The translations under genes and the position numbers were made by a program. The notes under the pieces were generated by a model. That model had not been told where the DNA came from and did no database searches. It saw only the letters and a program-made list of their open reading frames with translations. Shown piece by piece: positions 8,536 to 16,829 of a DNA stretch of 17,696 nucleotides (position 1 is the stretch's first letter; the number at the start of each line of letters is the position of its first letter). The stretch lies in the NCBI GenBank assembly GCA_030039105.1, contig JASHQO010000027.1, positions 1 through 17,696 on the forward strand, in the 5' to 3' direction. This DNA comes from Xanthobacteraceae bacterium. Its GTDB lineage: Bacteria > Pseudomonadota > Alphaproteobacteria > Rhizobiales > Xanthobacteraceae.

Positions 8536-9436
8536 TGGCGGCGGACGACACCGTGCTCCGCGTCGAGCACCTGACCATGCGCTTCGGCGGCCTCGTCGCC
8601 ATCAACGATCTGTCGTTCGAAGTCGAACGCGGCACCATAACCGCGCTGATCGGCCCGAACGGCGCCGGCAAGACCACCGTGTTCAACTGCATCACCGGCT
8701 TCTACAAGCCGACCGAGGGCCGCATCGCGCTGCATCGTGGCGACGCCACGGTGTGGCACGCGCTCGACGCGCTCACCGACAGCGGCAAGCGCGGCATCGT
8801 GCGGCCGGACGGCGCCCTGTTCCTGCTCGAGCGCATGCCCGATCATCTCGTGGCGCAGCAGGCGCGGGTGGCGCGCACGTTCCAAAACATTCGGCTGTTT
8901 CCCGGCATGACCGTGTTGGAGAACCTCTTGGTCGCCCAGCACAACGCGCTGATGGTCGCGTCCGGCTATACGCTCCTTGGCGTGCTCGGCTTTCCGTCTT
9001 ACGCCGCCGCGGAACGCGCGGCGCTCGACAAGGCGCGCGGCTGGCTCGATCGCTTCGGCCTGCTCGCCCGCGCCGACGATCCGGCGGGCGACCTGCCCTA
9101 TGGCGCCCAGCGCCGCCTCGAGGTCGTGCGCGCCATGTGCACCGAGCCGGTGCTGCTCTGTCTCGACGAGCCGGCCGCCGGCCTCAATCCCCGCGAGAGC
9201 GCCGAGCTCAACGATTTGCTGCTCGGCATCCGCGACGACCACTCGCTCTCGATCCTGCTGATCGAGCACGACATGTCGGTGGTGATGGGCATTTCCGATT
9301 CCGTCGTGGTGCTCGACTACGGCGTCAAGATTGCCGACGGCACGCCCGAGACGGTGCGCAACGATCAAAAAGTGATCGCCGCGTATCTTGGCGTCGCCGA
9401 CGAAGACGTGGCGAAAGTCGAAGCGGCGGTCGGCCT

Positions 9437-9440
<4 letters not shown>
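8535..9440 (+). CDS. livG: Branched-chain amino acid ABC transporter ATP-binding protein LivG
   Basis: This 301-residue ATPase energises the importer together with LivF. It has Walker A GPNGAGKT (40-47), VARTFQNIRLFPGMTVLENL as Q-loop region, a signature of the LivG variant form (LPYGAQRRLEVVRAM, 188-201), Walker B LLCLDEPAAGLNP with Glu212, and the switch His in IEHDM (245). Compared with E. coli LivG there is an insertion at about residues 66-108 (ATVWHALDALTDSGKR to FLLERMPDHLVA), which I regard as usual for rhizobial relatives. The start overlaps the livM stop by one base (TGATG), and the end overlaps livF by four. Confidence 0.92.
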
Positions 9441-10167
<727 letters not shown>

Positions 10168-10171
<4 letters not shown>

Positions 10172-10521
10172 TGCAGGGTTTTTTGCACGAGGAAGGCTCC
10201 ATCGGCGTCTTCCTCTTGGTCACCGTCGTGCTCGGCGGCGGCGGCGCGGCGCTGGCCGGCCGCGCCATCGCGCTGACGTGGCGGCCGTGGTGGCAAATCG
10301 TCGCCTACGCGCTGCTGCTGGCCTGCGCCGTGCGCTTCATTCATTACGCGCTGTTCGACGGCACGCTGCTGTCGCTTCATTATTACATTGTCGACGCCGT
10401 CGTTTGCCTGGGCCTGGGTTTCATCGGCTTCCGCACCGCCCGCGTCGCGCAAATGCTGACGCAATATCGTTGGATCAATCGGCCGAACGGGCCGTTACGC
10501 TGGCGCCGCAACGCGCCTTGA
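10168..10521 (+). CDS. Small membrane protein (DUF6867-type) in the liv operon
   Basis: This 117-residue protein has three predicted membrane helices: IGVFLLVTVVLGGGGAALAG (about 12-31), WWQIVAYALLLACAVRFIHY (about 41-60), and YYIVDAVVCLGLGFIGFRTA (about 72-91). A conserved-looking basic tail QYRWINRPNGPLRWRR follows. Its ATG overlaps the livF stop by 4 bases; a second ATG at 10171 is equally possible. I recognise it as the kind of protein that follows livF in Bradyrhizobium-like genomes. Function is unknown; tight coupling to livF suggests an accessory membrane partner of the importer. Confidence 0.8.
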
Positions 10522-10573
10522 CGTAACATCGCCGTATATCCGAACCTTTCGGCTCCAGTTGAGGGGAATGACG

Positions 10574-11734
10574 ATGAAACGCATCCTCACGCTCGGCCTT
10601 GCGCTGGGCTTGGCCTTGGCGCTCGCCGCGTCCGTCACCGCCCAGGTGAAAGCGCAGGTGAAAGCCCAGGTGAAATTCGGCGTCGGCGGCCCGATCACCG
10701 GGCCCAATGCCGCGACCGGCGCGCAGATGAAGAACGGCGTCGACCAGGCCGTCGCCGACATCAACGCGTCGGGCGGCTTGCTCGGCAAGAAACTCACCGT
10801 GGAATACGGCGACGACGTCTCCGATCCGAAACAAGGCGTCTCGGTCGCCAACAAATTCGCCGGCGACGGCGTTCAGTTCGTCATCGGCCACTACAATTCC
10901 GGCGTCACCATCCCGTCGTCGGAGGTCTATCAGGAAAACGGCATCGTCGAGATCACGCCGGCCTCGACCAATCCGACGGTCACCGAGCGCGGCATGTGGA
11001 ACATCTTCCGCACCTGCGGCCGCGACGACCAGCAGGGCAAGGTCGCCGGCAACTACATCCTCGCCCACTTCAAGGGCAAGAAGATCGCCTTCGTCAACGA
11101 CAAGACCACCTACGGCAAGGGCCTCGCCGACGAGACGCTGAAGACGATCAAGGCCGGCGGCATGACCGAGGTGCTGTACGAGGGCATCAATACCGGCGAG
11201 AAGGACTACTCGGCGCTGATTTCCAAGATCAAGCAGTCGGGCGCGGACCTGGTCTATTTCGGCGGCCTCTACACCGAAGGCGGCCTGATCGTGCGGCAGA
11301 TGCGCGACCAGGGCGTCACCGCGCCGCTGATGGGCGGCGACGGCATCACCTCGGACGAGTTCGCGTCGGTCGGCGGCCCGGGCGTGGTCGGCACGCTGAT
11401 GACCTACGGCCCCGATCCGCGCAATCGGCCGCAAGCCAAGGCCGTGGTGGACGAATTCCGCGCCAAAAAGTTCGAGCCCGAAGCCTACACGCTCTATAGC
11501 TACGCCGGCGTGCAGATCATCAAGCAGGCCGCGGACGCTGCGAAATCGACCGACCCGAAGAAGATCGCCGACATGATGCATTCCGGCATGACGTTCAAGA
11601 CCGTGCTCGGCGACCTGTCCTATGACAAGAAGGGCGACATCACCCGGCTCGATTACGTAGTGTACGTCTGGAACAAGGACCCGAGCGGCAAGATCGGCTA
11701 TGCCGAGTGCCCGGCGTCGGGCTGCACGCAATAG
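10574..11734 (+). CDS. Branched-chain amino acid ABC transporter substrate-binding protein (LivJ/LivK type)
   Basis: This 386-residue periplasmic binding protein delivers substrate to LivHMGF. It has a signal peptide MKRILTLGLALGLALALAAS with likely cleavage near VTA-Q, a three-fold AQVK repeat, then the type I binding-protein fold: VGGPITGPNAATGAQMKNGV, GDDVSDPKQGVSVANKF, FVIGHYNSGVTIPSSEVY, FRTCGRDDQQG, VNDKTTYGKGLADE, DLVYFGGLYTEGGLIVRQMR and TLYSYAGVQI. These closely follow classical Leu/Ile/Val-binding proteins of rhizobia and Brucella. ATG 10574 is chosen because GAGGGGA sits 6 bases upstream; ATG 10568 lies too close to it. Fifty-two bases separate it from the preceding gene, so it may also have its own promoter. 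The ligand is inferred, not shown. Confidence 0.9.
   Translation: MKRILTLGLALGLALALAASVTAQVKAQVKAQVKFGVGGPITGPNAATGAQMKNGVDQAVADINASGGLLGKKLTVEYGDDVSDPKQGVSVANKFAGDGVQFVIGHYNSGVTIPSSEVYQENGIVEITPASTNPTVTERGMWNIFRTCGRDDQQGKVAGNYILAHFKGKKIAFVNDKTTYGKGLADETLKTIKAGGMTEVLYEGINTGEKDYSALISKIKQSGADLVYFGGLYTEGGLIVRQMRDQGVTAPLMGGDGITSDEFASVGGPGVVGTLMTYGPDPRNRPQAKAVVDEFRAKKFEPEAYTLYSYAGVQIIKQAADAAKSTDPKKIADMMHSGMTFKTVLGDLSYDKKGDITRLDYVVYVWNKDPSGKIGYAECPASGCTQ
10640..10675 (+). repeat. Three tandem 12-bp units coding AQVK at the signal-peptide junction
   Basis: GCCCAGGTGAAA, GCGCAGGTGAAA and GCCCAGGTGAAA follow each other without gaps and encode AQVK three times, exactly where the signal peptide of the binding protein should be cut (after VTA or one of the AQ/VKA steps). 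The units differ at one synonymous base. Related binding proteins normally have one such unit before the first strand. Confidence 0.85.
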
Positions 11735-11742
11735 CAAGCGCC

Positions 11743-11823
11743 CGTCATTGCGAGGAGCGAAGCGACCAAGCAATCCAGCGCGGCACCGTAACCCCGGATT
11801 GCTTCGCTTCGCTCGCAATGACG
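11743..11823. repeat. Full palindromic intergenic repeat between livJ-type gene and ccdA
   Basis: The left arm (11743-11776) starts CGTCATTGCGAG and ends GCAATCC; the right arm (11796-11823) is its reverse complement, running GGATTGCTTCGCTTCGC to TCGCAATGACG. The left arm holds about six extra bases. The structure starts 8 bases after the binding-protein stop and ends 37 bases from the ccdA stop, between convergent genes. I recognise it as a common dispersed palindrome of Bradyrhizobium-like genomes. It may act as a two-way terminator, but no T-run is present. Confidence 0.8.
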
Positions 11824-11860
11824 ATTATCGAGGAAGTCCGCCGTCGTGGCTTCAGCGTTT

Positions 11861-12589
11861 TTAGGTCGCGTATCTGCCGAGATCGGGAAACACTTCCAAG
11901 AGCCAACTGCCGAAGTCGGCAATCCAGCCGGTGAAGAAGGCGATGCCGGCCAGCACCAGCAAACCGCCCATCGCCTTTTCGACGACGCCGAGATTGGCGC
12001 GAAAGCGCTGGAGGAATGCGGCGAAGGACTCGACCGCAACCGCGGCGACAAGGAATGGCACGCCGAGACCGAGCGAATAGACCGCGAGCAAGCCGGCACC
12101 CTTCGTCACCGTGGCCTCCGACGCCGCGAAGGCCAGGATCGTGCCGAGGATCGGGCCGATGCACGGCGTCCAGCCGAAGGCGAAGGCGAGCCCCATCAGA
12201 TAGGCGCCCCACAGGCCGGCCGGCTTCGTCATCGGCAGCCGGCGCTCCTGCATCAGGAACGCAATCGGCGTTACGCCGAGAAAATGCAGCCCCATGACGA
12301 TGATGACGATGCCGGCGATTTTCCCGAGCACGTAGGAGTACGCGCGCAGAAGTGCGCCGATGACGCTGGCGCTGGCGCCGAACGCCACGAACACGGTGGT
12401 GAAGCCGAGCACGAACAGCAGCGCGGCGAGGACGGTGCGGCCCCGCGGCGCCGCTTTGCTCTCGGCCAGGTTCTCGATCGAGGTGCCGGTCAGATAGACC
12501 AGATAAGGCGGCACCAGCGGCAGCACGCACGGCGACAGAAAGCTCAAAGCGCCCGCGAGCAGCGCTGCCAAAGTGGTAACATCGTGCAT
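11861..12589 (-). CDS. ccdA: Cytochrome c biogenesis protein CcdA (DsbD-family thiol-disulfide membrane transporter)
   Basis: This 242-residue inner-membrane protein with about six helices would pass electrons from cytoplasmic thioredoxin to periplasmic thiol partners for cytochrome c maturation. The two redox cysteines lie in the family's Pro-Cys contexts: LSFLSPCVLPLVPPYLVYL (Cys21) and FGWTPCIGPILGTILAF (Cys143). The length matches CcdA and not full DsbD, which has extra periplasmic domains. ATG 12589 gives the canonical N terminus, although its Shine-Dalgarno is weak. No partner thioredoxin (CcmG/ResA) or heme-handling gene is adjacent, so it seems to stand alone. It is divergent from the P1 peptidase gene across a 168-base gap in which I see no convincing promoter. 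Confidence 0.92.
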   Translation of the reverse strand: MHDVTTLAALLAGALSFLSPCVLPLVPPYLVYLTGTSIENLAESKAAPRGRTVLAALLFVLGFTTVFVAFGASASVIGALLRAYSYVLGKIAGIVIIVMGLHFLGVTPIAFLMQERRLPMTKPAGLWGAYLMGLAFAFGWTPCIGPILGTILAFAASEATVTKGAGLLAVYSLGLGVPFLVAAVAVESFAAFLQRFRANLGVVEKAMGGLLVLAGIAFFTGWIADFGSWLLEVFPDLGRYAT

Positions 12590-12757
12590 GGCGCACTCAT
12601 GCCCGCGCCGCGGCGGTCATGCAAGCGCGCAAAAGCCGGTTCCGCGAGGATGTGATGTAGCCGCCGGCAGCGCTCACGATTCCTTCAAGAACTTCACTCA
12701 ACCGGTTGACGTTGCCGCAAAAATTGTCTCCGCTTAAAGCACTTTGCGAGGACCGCG

Positions 12758-13747
12758 TTGCGCAACCTCATCACCGACGTAGCAGGCGTCAAAGTCGGCC
12801 ACGGCACCGATAGCCGCCTCGGTTCCGGCGCGACTGTCGTGCTGTTCGACGCGCCGGCGGTCGCCTCGATCGACGTGCGCGGCGGCGGGCCCGGCACCCG
12901 CGAAACCGCGCTGCTCGATCCGGCGCAGACCGTCGAGGGCATCGACGCCATCGTTCTCTCCGGCGGCTCGGCCTTCGGCCTCGATGCCGCATCCGGCGCG
13001 CAGGCCTGGCTCAAGGAACAAGGGCGCGGCTTTGTCGTGCGCAGCGCCCGGGTGCCGATCGTGCCGGCGGCGATCCTGTTCGACCTGCTCAACGGCGGCG
13101 ACAAGGATTGGGGCCGCTATCCGCCCTATCGCGAGCTCGGCTACGCCGCGGCCGCAACTGCGGCAGCCGACTTTGCCCTCGGCAGCGTCGGCGCCGGCAC
13201 CGGCGCCACCACGGTGAACTACAAGGGCGGCATCGGCTCTACCTCGGCCCAGACACCGGACGGTCATACGGTCGGCGCGATCGCGGCGGTTAATGCCGTC
13301 GGTAGCGTCGTTATCGAGCGAGGCCCCTGGTTTTGGGCCGCGCCCTTCGAGCGCGATGGCGAGTTCGGCGGACGCGGCTGGCCGGCGCCTTTCCCGCCCG
13401 GTGCGCTCGAACCGCGGACCAAGGGAACGCCGCAACAGAGCACCACGTTGGTCGTAGTCGCGACCGACGCCATCTTGACCAAGGCCCAGGCCAAGCGCCT
13501 TGCGGTGATGGCGCAGGCGGGCCTGCCGCGGGCGATCTACCCGGTGCATACCCCGCTCGACGGCGACGTCGTGTTTGCCGCCTCGACCGGCCGCCGGCCG
13601 CTGGGCGAGGCAAACGTTAGCCTGACCGGGCTCGGCGCGCTTGCCGCCAATGTAGTGGCGCGCGCCATTGGCCGCGGTGTGTTTGCGGCGACGGCGCTGC
13701 GCTGGCCCGGCGCAGTGAAGAGTTGGCAGGACGAATTCGGCCGCTGA
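12758..13747 (+). CDS. P1-family peptidase (DmpA/NylC-like self-cleaving Ntn hydrolase)
   Basis: This 329-residue protein belongs to the S58/P1 family, whose precursors cut themselves into two chains and expose a Ser or Thr nucleophile. Features are LITDVAGVKVGHGTD at the start, GGGPGTRETALLDP, the glycine-rich VLSGGSAFGLDAASGAQAWL, VGAGTGATTVNYKGGIGSTS, and QQSTTLVVVATDAILTKAQA. The last is the processing site: Thr229 is the likely nucleophile after Ser228, where NylC-type relatives have Asn-Thr. Substrates may be peptides, amides or cyclic amide oligomers. TTG 12758 is used as start because GAGGA sits 5 bases upstream and the frame then begins with the family's RNLITDV. No signal peptide, so cytoplasmic. 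The neighbours give no clue to the substrate. Confidence 0.88.
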   Translation: MRNLITDVAGVKVGHGTDSRLGSGATVVLFDAPAVASIDVRGGGPGTRETALLDPAQTVEGIDAIVLSGGSAFGLDAASGAQAWLKEQGRGFVVRSARVPIVPAAILFDLLNGGDKDWGRYPPYRELGYAAAATAAADFALGSVGAGTGATTVNYKGGIGSTSAQTPDGHTVGAIAAVNAVGSVVIERGPWFWAAPFERDGEFGGRGWPAPFPPGALEPRTKGTPQQSTTLVVVATDAILTKAQAKRLAVMAQAGLPRAIYPVHTPLDGDVVFAASTGRRPLGEANVSLTGLGALAANVVARAIGRGVFAATALRWPGAVKSWQDEFGR

Positions 13748-13907
13748 TCCAAGCGGATCGCGGCAGACGGTGAAGTCCGGTCCGGCGCGGAAACCACGTT
13801 TCGTAACATTAATGCCGCGCCGCCTCGTTTTCGTTGACTCGCTACCCGATTGCGCCTTCACTCCGCGCGTCAGAGATAGGGTCACGGCTGCTGGTGCGGA
13901 GGCTTAA

Positions 13908-14840
13908 ATGCGGCTTCTCGTTATCGTTTTTGGCGCGTCGGTAACGCTCGGCCTCGCGGCGTTCGGAGCCGCCGCCCAGCAAACAACCGCTCCCAGCGCG
14001 GCACCGGCGCCAAGCGCCGCTCCGGCAGCGGCGCCAGCCAAGGTCGCCTGCGCCAATCCCGACGGCCTGGGGCTTGCCCGCACCGTCGAAATCGACACCA
14101 CCGGCGGTCCGGCGTTCGGCACCGAGCACTTCAAGCAATACGACTTCCTGCGTGATCACGAGGTCGTTCTGACCTTCGACGACGGCCCGTGGCCGGACAA
14201 CACGCCGATGGTGATCAAGGCGCTCACCGACGTGTGCGTCAAAGGCACCTTCTTCGAGATCGGCGAGCACGCCACCTGGCGTCCCGATCTGTCGAAGGTC
14301 GTGGCCGCCGCCGGCATGACCATCGGCACCCACACCTGGTCGCACAAGGACTTGGCGCGCAATCCATATGCCAAGGACATCGAGAAAGCCAAGGATGAGA
14401 TCGAGATGGGCTTCAGCGCCGTGCATATGGCGGTCGACGGCCCGATCGCGCCGTTCTTCCGCTTCCCCGACCTGCAGCAGCCCGCCGACCTGATGGCCTA
14501 TCTCGGCACCCGCAACATCGCCATCTTCTCGACCGACATCGACACCTTCGACTTCAAGATACGCAAGCCCGAAGACGTGGTGAAATCGGCGATCACCAAG
14601 TTGCAGAAAAACGGCAAGGGCATCCTGTTGATGCACGACTTCCAGCACGCGACCGCCGAGGCCCTGCCGGAGTTGCTGCGCCAGCTCAAGGCCAACGGCT
14701 TCAAAGTCGTGCACATGGTGCCGAAGGCGCCGGTGACGACGCTGTCGAAGTACGACGACATGGTCCGGGCGCAGGACAAGTACTCGTCCAGCAACAATAC
14801 CCGGCCGGAATCGAGCGTCGTCAAGACGATCAACGAGTAA
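13908..14840 (+). CDS. Secreted polysaccharide deacetylase (NodB/CE4 domain)
   Basis: This 310-residue protein removes acetyl groups from an N-acetylated or O-acetylated glycan, probably in the periplasm. A signal peptide (MRLLVIVFGASVTLGLAAFG, cut near AAA-Q at 23) is followed by an Ala/Pro linker to about 45. The CE4 domain has motif 1 LTFDDGPW (Asp91, Asp92), motif 2 THTWSH (His142, His146), motif 3 FFRFPDLQ (Arg185) and motif 5 GILLMHD (His243), so the metal site and base appear intact. GGAGG 5 bases before ATG 13908 fixes the start. The C-terminal ~25 residues are Ser/Asn-rich. The 160-base gap upstream suggests its own promoter. It converges on the dadA-like gene. The glycan is not identifiable. 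Confidence 0.9.
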   Translation: MRLLVIVFGASVTLGLAAFGAAAQQTTAPSAAPAPSAAPAAAPAKVACANPDGLGLARTVEIDTTGGPAFGTEHFKQYDFLRDHEVVLTFDDGPWPDNTPMVIKALTDVCVKGTFFEIGEHATWRPDLSKVVAAAGMTIGTHTWSHKDLARNPYAKDIEKAKDEIEMGFSAVHMAVDGPIAPFFRFPDLQQPADLMAYLGTRNIAIFSTDIDTFDFKIRKPEDVVKSAITKLQKNGKGILLMHDFQHATAEALPELLRQLKANGFKVVHMVPKAPVTTLSKYDDMVRAQDKYSSSNNTRPESSVVKTINE

Positions 14841-14859
14841 GCGCCCGAGTGAGCGCCCA

Positions 14860-14889
14860 CGTCATTGCGAGCGAAGCGAAGCAGTGACG
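14860..14889. repeat. Half copy of the palindromic repeat, folding as its own hairpin
   Basis: The 24 bases at 14860-14883 are identical to the reverse complement of the right arm of the repeat at 11743-11823. Here the arm ends early and runs into GTGACG, so CGTCATTGC (14860-14868) pairs with GCAGTGACG (14881-14889) through nine pairs, one of them T-G, around a 12-base loop. It fills the gap between the convergent deacetylase and dadA-like genes, ending one base before the latter's stop codon. Confidence 0.75.
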
Positions 14890-14890
14890 G

Positions 14891-16138
14891 TCAGGGCTTG
14901 AACCGCTCCGCCGCATAAGGCTGCGGATCGCAGAACGGCGTTGCGCCGGTCATCATCTCGGCGAGCAATCGGCCGGTGGCCGGGCCGAGCGACAGGCCCC
15001 AATGACCGTGGCCGTAGGCAAGCCACAGCCCGCCCTGCCCCGGCGCCCGCGAGATCACGGGGCGGGAATCGGCAAAGCACGGCCGCGAGCCCAGCCACGG
15101 CTTTTGCTCGACGGCGTCGCCCAGATCGAACAATTCGCGGGCCCGCGGCAGCACGCGGTCGAACTGCTCCGGGGTCGGCGGCGCGTCGCGCCGGGCAAAT
15201 TCGGCGCCGGTCGTGACGCGGATGCCCTGCTCCATGGGCGTCAGACAATAGCCGTTGTCAGCGTCGAGGATCGGTCGGCTCAAGCCGGCATTGCCGCGCG
15301 GCTGGAAATGCCGGTGATAGCCGCGCTTGACCGCGAGCGGCAGATCGATGCCGAGGGCTTTCAGCAGATCCGGCGCCCACGGTCCAAGCGCGACCACCGC
15401 CTCGCCGGCGTCGAGCGGACCGGCGGAGGTGTCGACGCGCCAGCGGCCGTCGCTGCGATGCAGCGTGCGCGCGTCGCCGCTGAAGGCGAGGCCGCCGAGC
15501 GCCGCGAAACGCGCCGCATAGGCGCGGGTCACGGCGAGCGGATTGCTCACGCTCACCGCCCCGGTCCAATGCACGGCATGGCGAAACACCGGCTTGAGCG
15601 ACGGCTCGAGCGCGTGCGCGGCAGCGCCGTCAAGCGGCACGTTGGCGATGTTGAAACGCGCGGCGAGCTCGAGCTCGCGAGCCTGCGCGGCGAACGACGC
15701 ATCGCTGCGATAGAGTTTCAGCCAGCCGGTGTGGCGAAAATATTTGTCGGCGCCGGATTCCGCCGCCAGCGCCTCGTGCTCGGCCACGGCATGCGCCATC
15801 AACGGCCGGATCAGGTTTGCGGTCTCGATCAAGCGCTCCGGCCGTGACGCGGCGCGGAACGCCAGCAGCCACGGCGCCACCGTCGGCAGGAACGACCAAT
15901 GATAATTCGCTTCCGGCGCGCGCTTGAGCGCAACGCGCAACAGCGCCGTCAGGCTGGATGGAAACGCTGCCGGGAAAATCGTGTTGCCTTCGATGATGCC
16001 GGTATTGCCGTAGGAGGTGCCCTCGCCGGCGCCGCCACGGTCCACCAGGGCAACCGCGACGCCGCGCTTGACCAGATGCACGGCGATCGACGTGCCGACG
16101 ATGCCGGCTCCAAGCACGATGGTATCGACGCGCGCCAC
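14891..16138 (-). CDS. FAD-dependent oxidoreductase, D-amino acid dehydrogenase (DadA)-like
   Basis: This 415-residue protein of the DAO/DadA family would oxidise an amine or D-amino acid at the inner face of the membrane and pass electrons to the respiratory chain. The N-terminal FAD-binding Rossmann unit is VDTIVLGAGIVGTSIAVHLV with GAGIVG at 10-15 and VDR at 32-34. Then come GEGTSYGNTGII, the central NPLAVTRAYAARFAALG and VVALGPWAPDLL, and the C-terminal flavin-side PWLGSRPCFADSRPVI and YGHGHWGLSLGPATGRLLAE. Start GTG 16138 is supported by AGGAGG 5 bases upstream, itself inside a hairpin. Length fits the family (about 415-430). There is no racemase nearby, so the substrate is not fixed; related members act on other amines and proline-like substrates. 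Confidence 0.85.
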   Translation of the reverse strand: MARVDTIVLGAGIVGTSIAVHLVKRGVAVALVDRGGAGEGTSYGNTGIIEGNTIFPAAFPSSLTALLRVALKRAPEANYHWSFLPTVAPWLLAFRAASRPERLIETANLIRPLMAHAVAEHEALAAESGADKYFRHTGWLKLYRSDASFAAQARELELAARFNIANVPLDGAAAHALEPSLKPVFRHAVHWTGAVSVSNPLAVTRAYAARFAALGGLAFSGDARTLHRSDGRWRVDTSAGPLDAGEAVVALGPWAPDLLKALGIDLPLAVKRGYHRHFQPRGNAGLSRPILDADNGYCLTPMEQGIRVTTGAEFARRDAPPTPEQFDRVLPRARELFDLGDAVEQKPWLGSRPCFADSRPVISRAPGQGGLWLAYGHGHWGLSLGPATGRLLAEMMTGATPFCDPQPYAAERFKP

Positions 16139-16143
16139 GATGG

Positions 16144-16159
16144 CCTCCTCTGCAGGAGG
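16144..16159 (-). promoter_or_regulatory. Hairpin enclosing the Shine-Dalgarno of the dadA-like gene
   Basis: In the transcript, CCTCCT-GCAG-AGGAGG forms a perfect six-pair stem with a four-base loop. The 3' arm is the gene's strong Shine-Dalgarno, 5 bases before the GTG start, so the fold hides the whole ribosome site. The 5' arm equals the anti-Shine-Dalgarno core of 16S rRNA. Confidence 0.6.
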
Positions 16160-16217
16160 TCACGACCTATAGCGCCGGCCTCGTCAAGTCCAGGTCGAGC
16201 CCGGTGCCGAGGGCGCC

Positions 16218-16829
16218 TTACACCGTCGCGATGTTTTGCGTCGCCGGTGGCGCGATTAGCTGCGCCTGCATCTGGATCAGACGCTCGAGAAGGTTGTTGT
16301 TCGCCACGTTGCCGCCGCCGCTCTGCGAGCTCGAGTCGCCGGACGATGCGGAGCCATCCGACGGCGCAGCGGTGGTCAGCGAGATGCTCGAACCGTCCGC
16401 ATAGGTGATGGTCGTGGTCGACGAGCCGTTGGCGTTATTGGTGGTCTGGCTGGTGGCGCCGCTGTCGGCGGATTCCATCATATTGAGCAGGCTTTGCGTG
16501 CTGCCTTGCGGGCCGTCCCCGCCCTGTCCCTGCTGCGTCTGCTGCGACGCGTTCGGATCGCTCGAGCCACCGACCGCGTCGGCGTTGGCTTGCAGCTCGA
16601 ACAGCGCCTGCAGCGTCTGTGGGCTGAACTGCGGCGACGAGCTGCCCGAGGCGCCGGTCGTGCCCGTCGATGATGAGGACGCACTGCCGCTTGTTGCGCC
16701 GTCATCCAGGCTTGCCAGCAGCGTGGCGAGCGGGTCGGATTGCGCACCGGACGTGGTGGAGCTCGGCTGCAGCAGCGATTGCCACAGCGCAAACGGATTG
16801 TTGTTACTCGAAGCAACCGACGAAGACAT
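16218..16829 (-). CDS. Ser/Thr/Gly/Gln-rich protein of unknown function, nearly free of basic residues
   Basis: This 203-residue protein is not recognised. It has no Lys, His or Cys, one Arg (near the C terminus, LLERLIQMQAQLIA) and about 13 acidic residues, so it is strongly acidic. Low-complexity Ser/Thr/Gly/Asn/Gln stretches separate three short amphipathic segments: NPFALWQSLLQ, FSPQTLQALFELQANAD, and NNLLERLIQMQAQLIAPPA. The last two resemble segments of small Ser-rich, EF-hand-type proteins of rhizobia, but no calcium loop is visible. There is no signal peptide. ATG 16829 has AGGAG 7 bases upstream. It ends 79 bases before the dadA-like gene on the same strand, so the two could share a transcript. 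The composition would fit a secreted disordered protein; that is inference. Confidence 0.75.
   Translation of the reverse strand: MSSSVASSNNNPFALWQSLLQPSSTTSGAQSDPLATLLASLDDGATSGSASSSSTGTTGASGSSSPQFSPQTLQALFELQANADAVGGSSDPNASQQTQQGQGGDGPQGSTQSLLNMMESADSGATSQTTNNANGSSTTTITYADGSSISLTTAAPSDGSASSGDSSSQSGGGNVANNNLLERLIQMQAQLIAPPATQNIATV

Noticed and set aside
10475..11818. 447-codon minus-strand frame antisense to the binding-protein gene
   Set aside because: It includes the translated palindromic repeat at one end and is antisense to a clear LivK-type protein.
12701..12757. TTGACG at 12706 as a promoter for the P1 peptidase gene
   Set aside because: No acceptable -10 box lies 16-19 bases downstream; the nearest, CTTAAA, is 21 bases away.
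12734..13885. 383-codon minus-strand frame antisense to the P1 peptidase gene
   Set aside because: Its composition is Arg/Gly/Ala-rich and the plus strand encodes a full-length family member.
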